The notes beneath the pieces are model-generated. The model was not told the origin of the DNA, ran no database searches, and saw only the letters and a list, made by a program, of their open reading frames with translations. Shown here one piece after another: positions 1-7,755 of a stretch of 33,713 nt of DNA. The stretch is taken from the NCBI GenBank assembly GCA_003450735.1, contig DMEZ01000006.1, forward strand, positions 62,783 through 96,495, in the 5' to 3' direction. How positions within the stretch are numbered: position 1 is the stretch's first letter; each line of letters begins with the position of its first letter. The DNA is from Elusimicrobiota bacterium (GTDB lineage: Bacteria > Elusimicrobiota > Elusimicrobia > UBA1565). A program made the translations under genes and the position numbers.

Positions 1-291
1 CCCGGTCTCCTCCTTGAGCTCGCGCTTGATGCAGGCCAGAGGCTTCTCGCCTTCGTCGAGCTTGCCGGCCGGGATCTCGCAGGTCGTCTTGCCCACGGGA
101 TGCCGGTACTGCCGCACGAGGATGACGTCGGAGCCGATGAAGGGGACGACGGCGACCGCGCCGCGGTGGTCGAGGTATTCGCGGGTGGCGGGTCTGCCGT
201 TGGGGAGCCGGACGGTGTCGACCCGGAAGTCGACGGCGCGGCCGTGCCAGACGAGGCGGCTCTTGAGGAAGCGTTCGCGGAACTTTTTCAC
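1..291 (-). CDS. Nudix hydrolase, ADP-ribose pyrophosphatase-like (partial, 3' end outside window)
   Basis: This is the first 97 codons of a minus-strand gene running off the left edge. I chose the GTG at 291-289 because translation from it gives MKKFRERFLKSRLVWHGR, then a typical Nudix N-terminal beta domain with the strand AVAVVPFIG and VRQYRHPVG. The last visible residues are the Nudix box (G-x5-E-x7-REL-x-EE-x-G), read as GKLDEGE, then seven residues, then RELKEETG. The box is intact up to the cut, so the metal-binding glutamates are present. The PAGKLDEGE context and the RQYRHPVG strand are typical of the ADP-ribose pyrophosphatase branch, which hydrolyses ADP-ribose to AMP and ribose 5-phosphate; the exact substrate is not determinable here. 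There is no Shine-Dalgarno. A TATAAT lies 6 nt upstream of the GTG, so the mRNA is probably leaderless. It is divergent from dnaE. Confidence 0.88.
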   Translation of the reverse strand, partial: MKKFRERFLKSRLVWHGRAVDFRVDTVRLPNGRPATREYLDHRGAVAVVPFIGSDVILVRQYRHPVGKTTCEIPAGKLDEGEKPLACIKRELKEETG

Positions 292-297
292 GCGGGG

Positions 298-305
298 ATT
301 ATACT
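298..305. promoter_or_regulatory. Overlapping divergent -10 elements for the Nudix gene and dnaE
   Basis: The eight bases ATTATACT contain TATAAT on the minus strand (303 to 298) and TATACT on the plus strand (300 to 305). Each hexamer ends 6 nt before the start codon on its own strand (GTG at 291, ATG at 312), so transcription would begin at or next to the start codon. Neither gene has a Shine-Dalgarno. I see no convincing -35 hexamer for either direction at 17 bp spacing. Assignment as promoters is inference from sequence match and position. Confidence 0.65.
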
Positions 306-311
306 GAATTC

Positions 312-3300
312 ATGAACGCCGACCTGGACTTCGTCCACCTGCACAACCACACCGAATACTCCCTCCTCGACGGCATGACGCGCATCACCGGCGAGAAGGA
401 CTCCCCCTCCCCCCTGCTTTTGGAGCTCTCCCGGCAGGGCGCCAAGGGCGTGGCCATCACCGACCACGGCAACATGTACGGGGCCATCGAGTTCTACCTG
501 CGCTGCCGCAAGGCGGGCCTCAAGCCCATCATCGGCTGCGAGATGTACATGTCCAAGGGCTCGCGCAGGGAGAAGAGCGGCTCCCAGCGGGACAACCGCC
601 ACATCACCGTCCTGGCCCGGGACTTCGAGGGCTACCAGAACCTGATGGCCCTCTCCTCGAAGGCCTTCCTCGAGGGCTTCTACTACGACGCGCGCATCGA
701 CCGGGAGCTGCTCGCCGAACACGCCCAGGGCCTCATCGTGCTCTCGGGCTGCCTCAAGGGCGAGCTCGCCCAGACCCTGCTCAACGGCGACCTGCCGGGC
801 GCCGTGCGCATGGCGGGCGAGTACCGGGACATCCTCGGCCCCGAGGGCTACTACCTGGAGATGATGGACCACGGCATCCAGGCGCAGAAGCAGGTGCTCA
901 AGGGCCTGCTCGAGGTCCACGAGAAGACCGGCATCCCCCTGGTCGCGACCAACGACAACCACTACGCCCTCAAGGGCGACGCCGCCGCCCACGACGCGCA
1001 CATCTGCATCTCGATGGGCAAGCTGCTCTCGGACACCAGCCGCCTGCGCTTCGACAGCCACGAGTTCTTCTTCAAGAGCCCCCAGGAGATGGCCAAGGTC
1101 TTCCACTTCGCCCCCGAGGCCCTCAAGAACACGGTGCGCATCGCCGAGGCCTGCCACCTCGAGATCCCGATGAACAAGCTGCACCTGCCCGACTTCCCGG
1201 TCCCCGAGGGGCAGACGCAGGACTCCTACCTGGAGAAGCTCTGCCGCGAGGGGCTCGAGCGCCTCGGCCTCGGCGGCCGGGAGGAGTACGAGAAGCGCCT
1301 GGCCTACGAGCTCGGCGTCATCAAGCGGATGGGCTTCTCGGGCTACTTCCTCATCGTCTGGGACTTCATCCACTACGCCAAGAACAACGGCGTGCCCGTG
1401 GGCCCCGGCCGCGGCTCGGGCGCGGGCTCGCTCGTCTCCTACGCGCTCGACATCACGATGGTCGACCCCATCAAGTACAAGCTGCTCTTCGAGCGCTTCC
1501 TCAACCCCGACCGCAAGTCCATGCCGGACCTCGACATCGATTTCTCCGACACGGGCCGCGAGAAGGTCATCGACTACGTCCGCGGCAAGTACGGCGTCGA
1601 CCGGGTCGCCTCCATCGTCACCTTCGGCAGCATGAAGGCCAAGCTCGTCGTGCGCGACGTGGCCCGGGTGCTGGGCTTGCCGCCCCAGGAGGGCGACCGC
1701 ATCGCGAAGCTCATCCCGGCCGGCCCCAAGGTCACGCTGGCCAAGGCCCTCAAGGAGACCCCCCAGCTGAGCGAAGCCTGCCGGGCCGGGGAGGGCAAGA
1801 AGCTCATGGACCTGGCCCACCGCCTCGAGGGCCTCAAGCGGCACACCGGGGTCCACGCGGCGGGCATCGTCATCACCAAGGAGGTCGTCTGGAAGTACGC
1901 CCCGCTCTCCAAGGGTTCCTCGGGCGTCGTGACCACGCAGTACGACGGGGCCTACCTGCCCATGCTGGGCCTGCTCAAGATGGACTTCCTGGGTCTGCGC
2001 AACCTCTCGGTCATCACGGACGCGGTCGCCCTGGTGCGCGCGCGCCACGACCCGTCCTTCGACCTGATGAAGATCCCCATGGACGACGCCAAGACCTACG
2101 AGCTGCTGGCCTCGGGCCACGCCCTCGGGGTGTTCCAGCTGGACTCGGAGGGCATCCGGGGGCTGCTGCGGCGCATCAAGCCGACCACCTTCGAGGACAT
2201 CTCGGCCGCCATCGCCCTCTACCGCCCCGGCCCCATGGAGGCCGGCATGCTCGACCTCTTCGTCGAGCGCAAGCACGGCAAGAAGGTCCGCTACGACCAC
2301 CCCAAGCTCGAGCCCATCCTCCAGGACACCTACGGCTGCATCGTCTACCAGGAGCAGGCGATGGAGATCGCGAAGTCCCTGGCCGGATTCACCCCCGGCG
2401 AGGCCGACACCCTGCGCAAGGCGATGAGCAAGAAGATCGCCGAGGAGATGGAGAAGCAGCGGGGCCGGTTCGTGGACGGGTGCAAGAAGAACTCCATCGA
2501 CGCCAAGATCGCCACCAAGATCTACGACCAGATCGACAAGTTCGGCGGCTACGGCTTCAACAAGTCCCACACGGTCGCCTACGGGCTGATCGCCTACCAG
2601 ACGGCCTACCTGAAGGCCAACCACCCGCTCGAGTTCTTCACGGCCCTGCTCACCTCCGAGATCGGCCACTCGGCGGTGGACGTGGAGGGCAAGGAGAACA
2701 AGCTGGTCACCTACCTCTCGGACGCGGGCGCGATGGGCATCCAGGTGCTCGGGCCCGACGTGCAGAAGTCGAGCCCCAAGTTCTCCATCGAGGGCGGCGC
2801 AAGCGCCGATATCCGCTTCGGCCTGCTGGCCGTCAAGAACGTGGGGCACGGCGCCGGGGAGGCCATCGCCGCGGCGCGCGGGGAGCGGCCCTTCGTCTCG
2901 CTCGACGATTTCTGCCAGCGCCTCGACCTGCACACGGTCAACCGCAAGACCATCGAGTCGCTCATCAAGGCCGGCGCGATGGACTCCCTCCTGCCGGGCA
3001 AGCCCATCGGGACGGCCCGGGCGGCGCTGATGGCCGCCCTGGAGAACACCATGGACCGGCAGGCCGGCATCAAGGAGGACATGAGCCGGGGCCAGGCCCT
3101 CCTCTTCGGAGCGGACGCCGTCTGCGCCCCGCCCCGCCGCGCAGTCGACGGCGCGGCCCTCCCCGAGACGTGGCACGAGCACGTCCTCCTCCAGAACGAG
3201 CGCGAGGTGCTGGGCTTCTACCTGTCCGGGCACCCCCTCGTCCGGTTCAAGGACGTGCTTTCCTGCGCCGCCACGCACGAGATCGGCTCCCTCAGCGCGC

Positions 3301-3833
3301 AGATGACGAAGCCGGTGCGCGTCGCCGGCCTGCTCGCCTCGGTCAAGAAGATCATCACGCGCAAGGGCGACCCCATGGCCCGGGCGATGCTCGAGGATTT
3401 GAGCGGGGAGATCCCCCTGATCATCTTCCCCAAGACCTTCGCCGCCTGCTCGGACCTGCTCAAGACCAACTCCATCCTGGTCGTCTCCGGGACGCTCAGC
3501 GCGCAGAACGACTTCAAGGGCGAGAGCGACGCCACGACCCTGGAGCTGCGCGCCGAGGAGCTCATGCCCATCCAGGCCGCCCTCACCCGCTACGCCAAGC
3601 GCCTCGTCCTGCACCTGTCGGCCTCCGGGATCGAACAGGATTTCCTCAAAGAATTACGTATAATCTTGCGCAAATACGCCGGACGCATCCCGGTGCACTT
3701 CCGCCTGCAGACCCCCGCGCACGGGGAGGTGCTGGTGGAATCCGAGGAGTCGGTCGCGTTCGACGAAAGGCTTTTCGAGGAGTTGGGGCGCATCTTGGGA
3801 GAGAAAGCGTGGCAGATCGAAAGCGGATCCTGA
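312..3833 (+). CDS. dnaE: DNA polymerase III subunit alpha
   Basis: This 1173-residue protein is the replicative polymerase catalytic subunit, of normal DnaE length. The PHP domain opens with FVHLHNHTEYSLLDG (residues 7-21). The residues expected for PHP metal binding all appear present: H11, H13, D20, H52, E77, H97, C147, D215 and H217. The polymerase core has PGRGSGAGS and PDLDIDF (405-411, catalytic D406 and D408), and the third catalytic aspartate is D558 in LLKMDFLGLRNL. The finger, helix-hairpin-helix and OB regions follow (FGGYGFNKSHTVAYG; PVRVAGLLASVKKI). The ATG at 312 is the only start that keeps the PHP histidines. It lies 6 nt after a TATACT and has no Shine-Dalgarno, so the transcript is probably leaderless. 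Its last 25 bases overlap the next gene. Confidence 0.97.
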   Translation: MNADLDFVHLHNHTEYSLLDGMTRITGEKDSPSPLLLELSRQGAKGVAITDHGNMYGAIEFYLRCRKAGLKPIIGCEMYMSKGSRREKSGSQRDNRHITVLARDFEGYQNLMALSSKAFLEGFYYDARIDRELLAEHAQGLIVLSGCLKGELAQTLLNGDLPGAVRMAGEYRDILGPEGYYLEMMDHGIQAQKQVLKGLLEVHEKTGIPLVATNDNHYALKGDAAAHDAHICISMGKLLSDTSRLRFDSHEFFFKSPQEMAKVFHFAPEALKNTVRIAEACHLEIPMNKLHLPDFPVPEGQTQDSYLEKLCREGLERLGLGGREEYEKRLAYELGVIKRMGFSGYFLIVWDFIHYAKNNGVPVGPGRGSGAGSLVSYALDITMVDPIKYKLLFERFLNPDRKSMPDLDIDFSDTGREKVIDYVRGKYGVDRVASIVTFGSMKAKLVVRDVARVLGLPPQEGDRIAKLIPAGPKVTLAKALKETPQLSEACRAGEGKKLMDLAHRLEGLKRHTGVHAAGIVITKEVVWKYAPLSKGSSGVVTTQYDGAYLPMLGLLKMDFLGLRNLSVITDAVALVRARHDPSFDLMKIPMDDAKTYELLASGHALGVFQLDSEGIRGLLRRIKPTTFEDISAAIALYRPGPMEAGMLDLFVERKHGKKVRYDHPKLEPILQDTYGCIVYQEQAMEIAKSLAGFTPGEADTLRKAMSKKIAEEMEKQRGRFVDGCKKNSIDAKIATKIYDQIDKFGGYGFNKSHTVAYGLIAYQTAYLKANHPLEFFTALLTSEIGHSAVDVEGKENKLVTYLSDAGAMGIQVLGPDVQKSSPKFSIEGGASADIRFGLLAVKNVGHGAGEAIAAARGERPFVSLDDFCQRLDLHTVNRKTIESLIKAGAMDSLLPGKPIGTARAALMAALENTMDRQAGIKEDMSRGQALLFGADAVCAPPRRAVDGAALPETWHEHVLLQNEREVLGFYLSGHPLVRFKDVLSCAATHEIGSLSAQMTKPVRVAGLLASVKKIITRKGDPMARAMLEDLSGEIPLIIFPKTFAACSDLLKTNSILVVSGTLSAQNDFKGESDATTLELRAEELMPIQAALTRYAKRLVLHLSASGIEQDFLKELRIILRKYAGRIPVHFRLQTPAHGEVLVESEESVAFDERLFEELGRILGEKAWQIESGS

Positions 3834-4186
3834 TCGCCGACGACGATCCGGACCTGCTCGAGCTGCTCAAGCTCGACCTGGCCTTCCAGGGCTACGAGAT
3901 CTTCACGGCCTGCGACGGCCGCGAGGCCCTGTCCGTGGTCGGGAAGGAGACCCTCGACCTCGTCCTGCTCGACGTGATGATGCCCTTCATCGACGGCTAC
4001 CACGTCGCCTACGAGATCTCCGGCAAGATGGGCGCCAACGCCCCCAAGATCGTCATCATGACCAGCCGGGACACCGTCCGCGAGAAGGGCATCGCCATGA
4101 TGAGCGGCGCCCTCACGGTCATCCAGAAGCCCTTCGGGATGGCCGACCTCCACAAGACGCTGGAGGAGATCCTGGCCAAGCCTTAG
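3809..4186 (+). CDS. Receiver-domain-only response regulator (CheY-like)
   Basis: This 125-residue protein is a single REC domain with no output domain. The key residues are in place: acidic pair D12/D13 in ILIADDDPD, phosphoacceptor D55 in LVLLDVMMP, the switch hydroxyl T85 or S86 in IVIMTSRD, and K107 in IQKPF. It should be phosphorylated on D55 by a histidine kinase and act by protein contact; no kinase is encoded in this window. I chose the GTG at 3809 because it gives the exact domain start (MADRKRILIADDD), with a weak GGGAG Shine-Dalgarno about 8 nt upstream. It overlaps the end of dnaE by 25 bp, which suggests co-translation. The next gene follows after 20 bp. Confidence 0.9.
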   Translation: MADRKRILIADDDPDLLELLKLDLAFQGYEIFTACDGREALSVVGKETLDLVLLDVMMPFIDGYHVAYEISGKMGANAPKIVIMTSRDTVREKGIAMMSGALTVIQKPFGMADLHKTLEEILAKP

Positions 4187-4206
4187 TCTCAAGGAGCGAT
4201 GCGACC

Positions 4207-5283
4207 ATGAACACGAACAGCCTCTTCCTCTCCCTCTTCCTCACCGCGGCCTGCGCGCTGCCCGCCCTGGCCCAGGACCCCCTCGCGGCGGCCGTCGAGA
4301 AGACGAAGTCCGCCGACCCCATGGCCCGCCGGCAGGCCGCCGAGGACCTGGGCCGCCTGCGCCGCCCGGAGGCCGCCCAGCCCCTCATCGACCTGCTCAA
4401 GGACGAGAACATCTTCGTCCGGGCCACCGCCGTGGACTCCCTCGGGCTCCTTCGAGCCCAGCAGGCCCTGCCGCGGATGATCGAGCTGCTTCAGAAGGAC
4501 CCCGCCCCGCAGGCCCGCCAGCAGGCCGCGACCGCCTTGGCCTACATCAACAATCCGGCGGCCGAGGACGCCCTCATCTCGGCCCTCAAGGACGACGCCC
4601 CCGGCGTGCGCTTCGCGGCCGTCCGGACGCTGGGCTCGATGCGCTCCCAGAAGGCCGTCGAGCCGCTCTCGAGCGCCGCCGCCGACGCGGACGGCAACAT
4701 GCGCCTGGCCGCGGTCTCCTCCCTCGCCCAGATCGGCTCCGCCGCCTGCGCGGGCCCGCTCAAGCAGGCGGCCGCCGACGCGGACGTCTCCGTGCGCCGC
4801 GAGGCGATGAAGGGCCTCGGGGCTCTGGCCGACGCCGGCTCCGCGGACATCTACAAGAAAGGCCTCGCGGACAAGGACCCCCTCGTGAAGCTGCAGGCCG
4901 CCATGGCCCTGGGCCGCCTCAACGATCTCTCCGGCGAGGGGGCGGCCATCGCCCTGCTCAAGGACTCCGACCACAACGTGCGCATCCAGGCCGCCAACTA
5001 CCTGGGGGCCTACGGCTCCAAGGAGAAGGGCTTCCCGGCTCTGGCCGCCGCCTCGGGCCCCGAGGGGGTGGCGGTGGCCAAGCAGATGATGGACTACGCC
5101 ATGGCTCAGGCCAAGGCCCGCCTCGGCATCGTGGACGCGCCCCCGCCGCCGGCCCCCAAGCCCGAGACGAAGCCCAAGAAGGGCGAGGCCAAACCGAAAG
5201 CGGCGCCGAAGACGCCGGCGAAGACGGCGCCAAAGGCGCCGGCGCCGAAGACGGAGAAGAAGCCGGTCAAGGCGGGCAAGTAA
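4207..5283 (+). CDS. Secreted HEAT-repeat protein with Lys/Pro/Ala-rich tail
   Basis: The 358-residue product starts with a signal peptide (FLSLFLTAACALPALAQ, cleavage near residue 22). A stack of roughly eight HEAT-type repeats follows, about 31 residues each, over residues 30-295. The repeating pattern is A-x-DALG-x-L followed by A-x-x-x-L-x-x-x-L-x-D-x-x-x-x-VR. From about residue 312 the protein is a low-complexity tail of Pro, Lys, Ala and Thr, likely disordered and strongly basic. HEAT stacks act as protein-binding scaffolds. The partner is unknown, but the next gene, 3 bp downstream, is a predicted outer-membrane barrel and could be functionally linked. AGGAG lies 10 nt before the ATG; an earlier ATG at 4199 is followed by a stop after three codons. 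Confidence 0.85.
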   Translation: MNTNSLFLSLFLTAACALPALAQDPLAAAVEKTKSADPMARRQAAEDLGRLRRPEAAQPLIDLLKDENIFVRATAVDSLGLLRAQQALPRMIELLQKDPAPQARQQAATALAYINNPAAEDALISALKDDAPGVRFAAVRTLGSMRSQKAVEPLSSAAADADGNMRLAAVSSLAQIGSAACAGPLKQAAADADVSVRREAMKGLGALADAGSADIYKKGLADKDPLVKLQAAMALGRLNDLSGEGAAIALLKDSDHNVRIQAANYLGAYGSKEKGFPALAAASGPEGVAVAKQMMDYAMAQAKARLGIVDAPPPPAPKPETKPKKGEAKPKAAPKTPAKTAPKAPAPKTEKKPVKAGK

Positions 5284-5286
5284 GGC

Positions 5287-6090
5287 ATGAGGACCCTCCG
5301 CCTGCTGGCCGCGTCCCTGCTGCTCCTGCAGGCCGTCCCCGCCTTCGCGAAGCCCTCGAAGAAGGCCCCCAAGGACGCGGCCACTTCCGGCGAGGCCGAG
5401 GGCCCCGCGGGGGCCTCCAAGGAGCCCAGCCTCCTGGAGCCCGACACCTCCCTCATCGACGTGCCCACGGCGGGCATCCTGGACGTCGGGGGCTTCTCCA
5501 CCCAGACCCGCTTCTTCTCCCAGGGCGGGGTGCTCGAGTGGCTGAACTTCGGGGTCGTGCACCGGGTGAACCTGGGCGCCTCGATGAACGTCGAGAAGCT
5601 CATCGGGACGGGCTCGCCCGTCCAGATCACGCGGCCCGAGCTGCAGATCAAGTTCCGCTTCTACGACGGCGACCGCCTGATCCCCGCCTTCGCGCTGGGC
5701 TTCGACGGCCAGGGCACCCTCTACAGCCGCCCGGACAAGCAGTACAACCAGCGCCAGCGCGGCCTCTACGTCGCCGGCACGCAGGAGATCGTCTGGCCGG
5801 GCCTGCAGGGCCACTTCGGCATGAACATCTCGGATTTCGACTCGAACGCCCTCTTCGGCTTCCTGGCTTTGGGCCTGGACATCCAGGACAAGGTGACGCT
5901 GATGAGCGAGTGGGACAACATCCAGGACATCTTCAACAGCCGCATCAACCTGGGCTTCAAGGTCCACGTGACCCCGAACGCCCACGTCGGCTTCAGCGCG
6001 CGCGCCGTCGGCGCGGGCGGCGACTACCCCAACGGGGTCGCCCGCGGCGCGGAGCGCGTGTTCCAATTCAAGTTCACCGGAAACTTCTGA
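5287..6090 (+). CDS. Predicted outer-membrane beta-barrel or periplasmic protein, unknown family
   Basis: The 267-residue product has a signal peptide (LRLLAASLLLLQAVPAFA), then a 40-residue Lys/Ala/Pro/Ser/Glu-rich linker. The remainder, residues 65-267, is made of alternating short amphipathic strands and turns (NFGVVHRVNLGASMNVEKL, RPELQIKFRFYDGDRL, NSRINLGFKVHVTPNAHVGF). It ends in FKFTGNF with a C-terminal Phe, as is usual for BAM-inserted barrels. This suggests a small barrel of about 8-12 strands. I do not recognise a named family. It sits 3 bp after the HEAT-repeat gene and 13 bp before the phosphofructokinase gene. Confidence 0.7.
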   Translation: MRTLRLLAASLLLLQAVPAFAKPSKKAPKDAATSGEAEGPAGASKEPSLLEPDTSLIDVPTAGILDVGGFSTQTRFFSQGGVLEWLNFGVVHRVNLGASMNVEKLIGTGSPVQITRPELQIKFRFYDGDRLIPAFALGFDGQGTLYSRPDKQYNQRQRGLYVAGTQEIVWPGLQGHFGMNISDFDSNALFGFLALGLDIQDKVTLMSEWDNIQDIFNSRINLGFKVHVTPNAHVGFSARAVGAGGDYPNGVARGAERVFQFKFTGNF

Positions 6091-6103
6091 CGAGGAGAAC
6101 TTC

Positions 6104-7189
6104 ATGTCCAAGAAACGCATCGGCATCCTGACCGGCGGCGGCGACTGCCCCGGCCTCAATCCCGCCATCCGCGGGGTCGTCCTGCACGCGGCCGCCCACG
6201 GAGCCGAGTGCCTCGGCCTGCGCGGCGGCTGGAAGGGCATGATCGAGGCCGACGCCTCCCCCCTCAAGGCGGAAGCCGTCGAGGAGATCATCCTCAAGGG
6301 CGGCACCATCCTGGGCACCTCCCGCACCAACCCCTACAAGAAGGAGAACGGCCCCGCCCAGGTGATGGCCTCCTTCAAGAAGCTCAAGCTCGACGCCCTC
6401 GTCGCCATGGGCGGCGAGGACACCCTCGGCGTCGCCTGCAAGCTCTTCGACGACTTCAAGGCCCCCGTCGTCGGCGTGCCGAAGACCATGGACAACGACC
6501 TCTCCGCGACCGAGTACACCTTCGGCTTCGACACCGCGGTCTCGGTGGCCGTCGACGCCGCCGAACGCCTGCGCGACACGGGCTTGAGCCACAGCCGGGT
6601 GATGGTCCTCGAGGTCATGGGCCGGCACGCGGGCTGGGTGGCCCTCTTCACCGGGATCGCCGCGTCGGCCGACTACGTCTGCCTGCCCGAGCGCGAGGTG
6701 GACGTCAAGGACATGGCCCAGAAGCTCAAGGCCGCCTACGCCCGCAAGGGCACGGCCCTGGTGGTCGCCTCCGAGGCCATCAAGCTGCCGGGCGCGCACT
6801 CGCACCACAAGGAGATCGACGACTTCGGCCACGAGATCCTCAAGGAGCGCGGCGTCGCCGAACGGATCAGCGAGGTCATCCACAAGGAGACCGGCTTCGA
6901 GACCCGCTCGGCCGTCATCGGCCACATCCAGCGGGGCGGCTCGCCGACCCTCTTCGACCGCATCCTCGGCACGCGCGTCGGGGTCGCGGCCTCCGAACTG
7001 GCCCTCTCCGGCCAGTTCGGCTACATGGTGGCTTTGCGCTCGGACCGGATCGTCCCGGTGTCCCTCAAGGAGGCCACGGCCGAGCTCAAGACGGTCCCGC
7101 TCGAGTGGCTCGACCTGCTCGACACGCTCACCGCGGGCATGGCCGGCGAGACGAACCGGCACGTCAAATCCGCCAAGGCGGGGGTCTAG
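6104..7189 (+). CDS. 6-phosphofructokinase, PfkA superfamily, likely pyrophosphate-type active site
   Basis: This 361-residue protein phosphorylates fructose 6-phosphate to fructose 1,6-bisphosphate in glycolysis. The N-terminus KKRIGILTGGGDCPGLNP is the phosphoryl-donor loop. Other motifs are GGTILGTSRTNP, GGEDT (103-107), VPKTMDND (125-132, with D130 the expected catalytic base), MGRHAGW (172-178) and GHIQRGGSP. In ATP enzymes such as E. coli PfkA the two diagnostic positions are both Gly (GGDGS and PGTIDND). Here they are Asp106 and Lys127, the combination known from PPi-dependent enzymes such as the Amycolatopsis methanolica PFK. PPi use is therefore likely but not proven. It has a good GAGGAG Shine-Dalgarno before ATG 6104. 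Confidence 0.93.
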   Translation: MSKKRIGILTGGGDCPGLNPAIRGVVLHAAAHGAECLGLRGGWKGMIEADASPLKAEAVEEIILKGGTILGTSRTNPYKKENGPAQVMASFKKLKLDALVAMGGEDTLGVACKLFDDFKAPVVGVPKTMDNDLSATEYTFGFDTAVSVAVDAAERLRDTGLSHSRVMVLEVMGRHAGWVALFTGIAASADYVCLPEREVDVKDMAQKLKAAYARKGTALVVASEAIKLPGAHSHHKEIDDFGHEILKERGVAERISEVIHKETGFETRSAVIGHIQRGGSPTLFDRILGTRVGVAASELALSGQFGYMVALRSDRIVPVSLKEATAELKTVPLEWLDLLDTLTAGMAGETNRHVKSAKAGV

Positions 7190-7193
7190 CCCC

Positions 7194-7748
7194 GTGGGCG
7201 AGCCCACCCAGCGCTTCCAGAGGCGGACGGTCCTCGTCAAACGGCACCTCCAGCTCAAGTACGCGGCCATCGTCTTCGCGGCCGTCCTCTTCACGGCGTT
7301 CATCGTCGGGGGCGGCATCTACTACTCGACCTTCAAGTTCATCAAGGACCTCGACCCGGCCAAGATCCCCGAGATCCTGGAGATCATGAAGGTGGACGGC
7401 GTGAAGATCGCCCTGTTCATGGGGATCATGTTCCTGGTCTCCCTCTTCGTCTCGCACAAGTTCGCGGGGCCGGTCTTCCGCTTCGAGCAGTCGGCCCAGG
7501 TCCTCGCGACCGGGGACCTCACCCACCGGGTCTGCCTGCGCACGGGCGACGACCTCATGGAGCTGCAGGACGAGGTCAACGCGATGGTGGCCAGCCTCCA
7601 GCGCCTCGTCCAGAAGGACCGCGCCCGCGCCGAGTCGCTCATCGCCCGGCTCGAGGCCCTCGAAGGAAAGGCTCCCGAAGCGCTGCGCCCGGAGCTCGCG
7701 GCCATCGCCGAGGAGCTGCGGGGCCTGACCCGGGGCTTCAAGGTCTGA
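7194..7748 (+). CDS. Membrane protein with HAMP domain, no output domain
   Basis: This 184-residue protein has two transmembrane helices: residues about 23-45 (YAAIVFAAVLFTAFIVGGGI) and about 72-90 (IALFMGIMFLVSLFVSH). Between them lies a short loop of about 25 residues, too small for a sensor domain. A HAMP linker follows (FAGPVFRFEQSAQVLATGD then LTHRVCLRTGDDLMEL, about 92-130), then a coiled coil to about residue 165 and a short tail. There is no kinase, methyl-accepting or cyclase domain. HAMP modules relay conformational change across the membrane, so this could be a free-standing adaptor. It starts at GTG 7194, 4 bp after the phosphofructokinase stop, with no clear Shine-Dalgarno. Confidence 0.78.
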   Translation: MGEPTQRFQRRTVLVKRHLQLKYAAIVFAAVLFTAFIVGGGIYYSTFKFIKDLDPAKIPEILEIMKVDGVKIALFMGIMFLVSLFVSHKFAGPVFRFEQSAQVLATGDLTHRVCLRTGDDLMELQDEVNAMVASLQRLVQKDRARAESLIARLEALEGKAPEALRPELAAIAEELRGLTRGFKV

Positions 7749-7755
7749 GCGCCCG

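Noticed and set aside
288..3614. A 1108-codon open frame antisense to dnaE
   Set aside because: It mirrors dnaE codons in a GC-rich genome. Its translation is dominated by Leu, Val, Asp, Glu, Gly and Arg with no domain, and dnaE itself is unambiguous.
2480..3808. Long frame reading into the response regulator from inside dnaE
   Set aside because: Only the part after GTG 3809 has a recognisable fold. The upstream part is Arg/Pro/Gly-rich out-of-frame translation of dnaE.
4189..6330. A 713-codon minus-strand frame over the HEAT-repeat and barrel genes
   Set aside because: It is composed of Arg/Gly/Leu/Val/Asp/Glu-rich shadow sequence opposite well supported genes with signal peptides and repeats.
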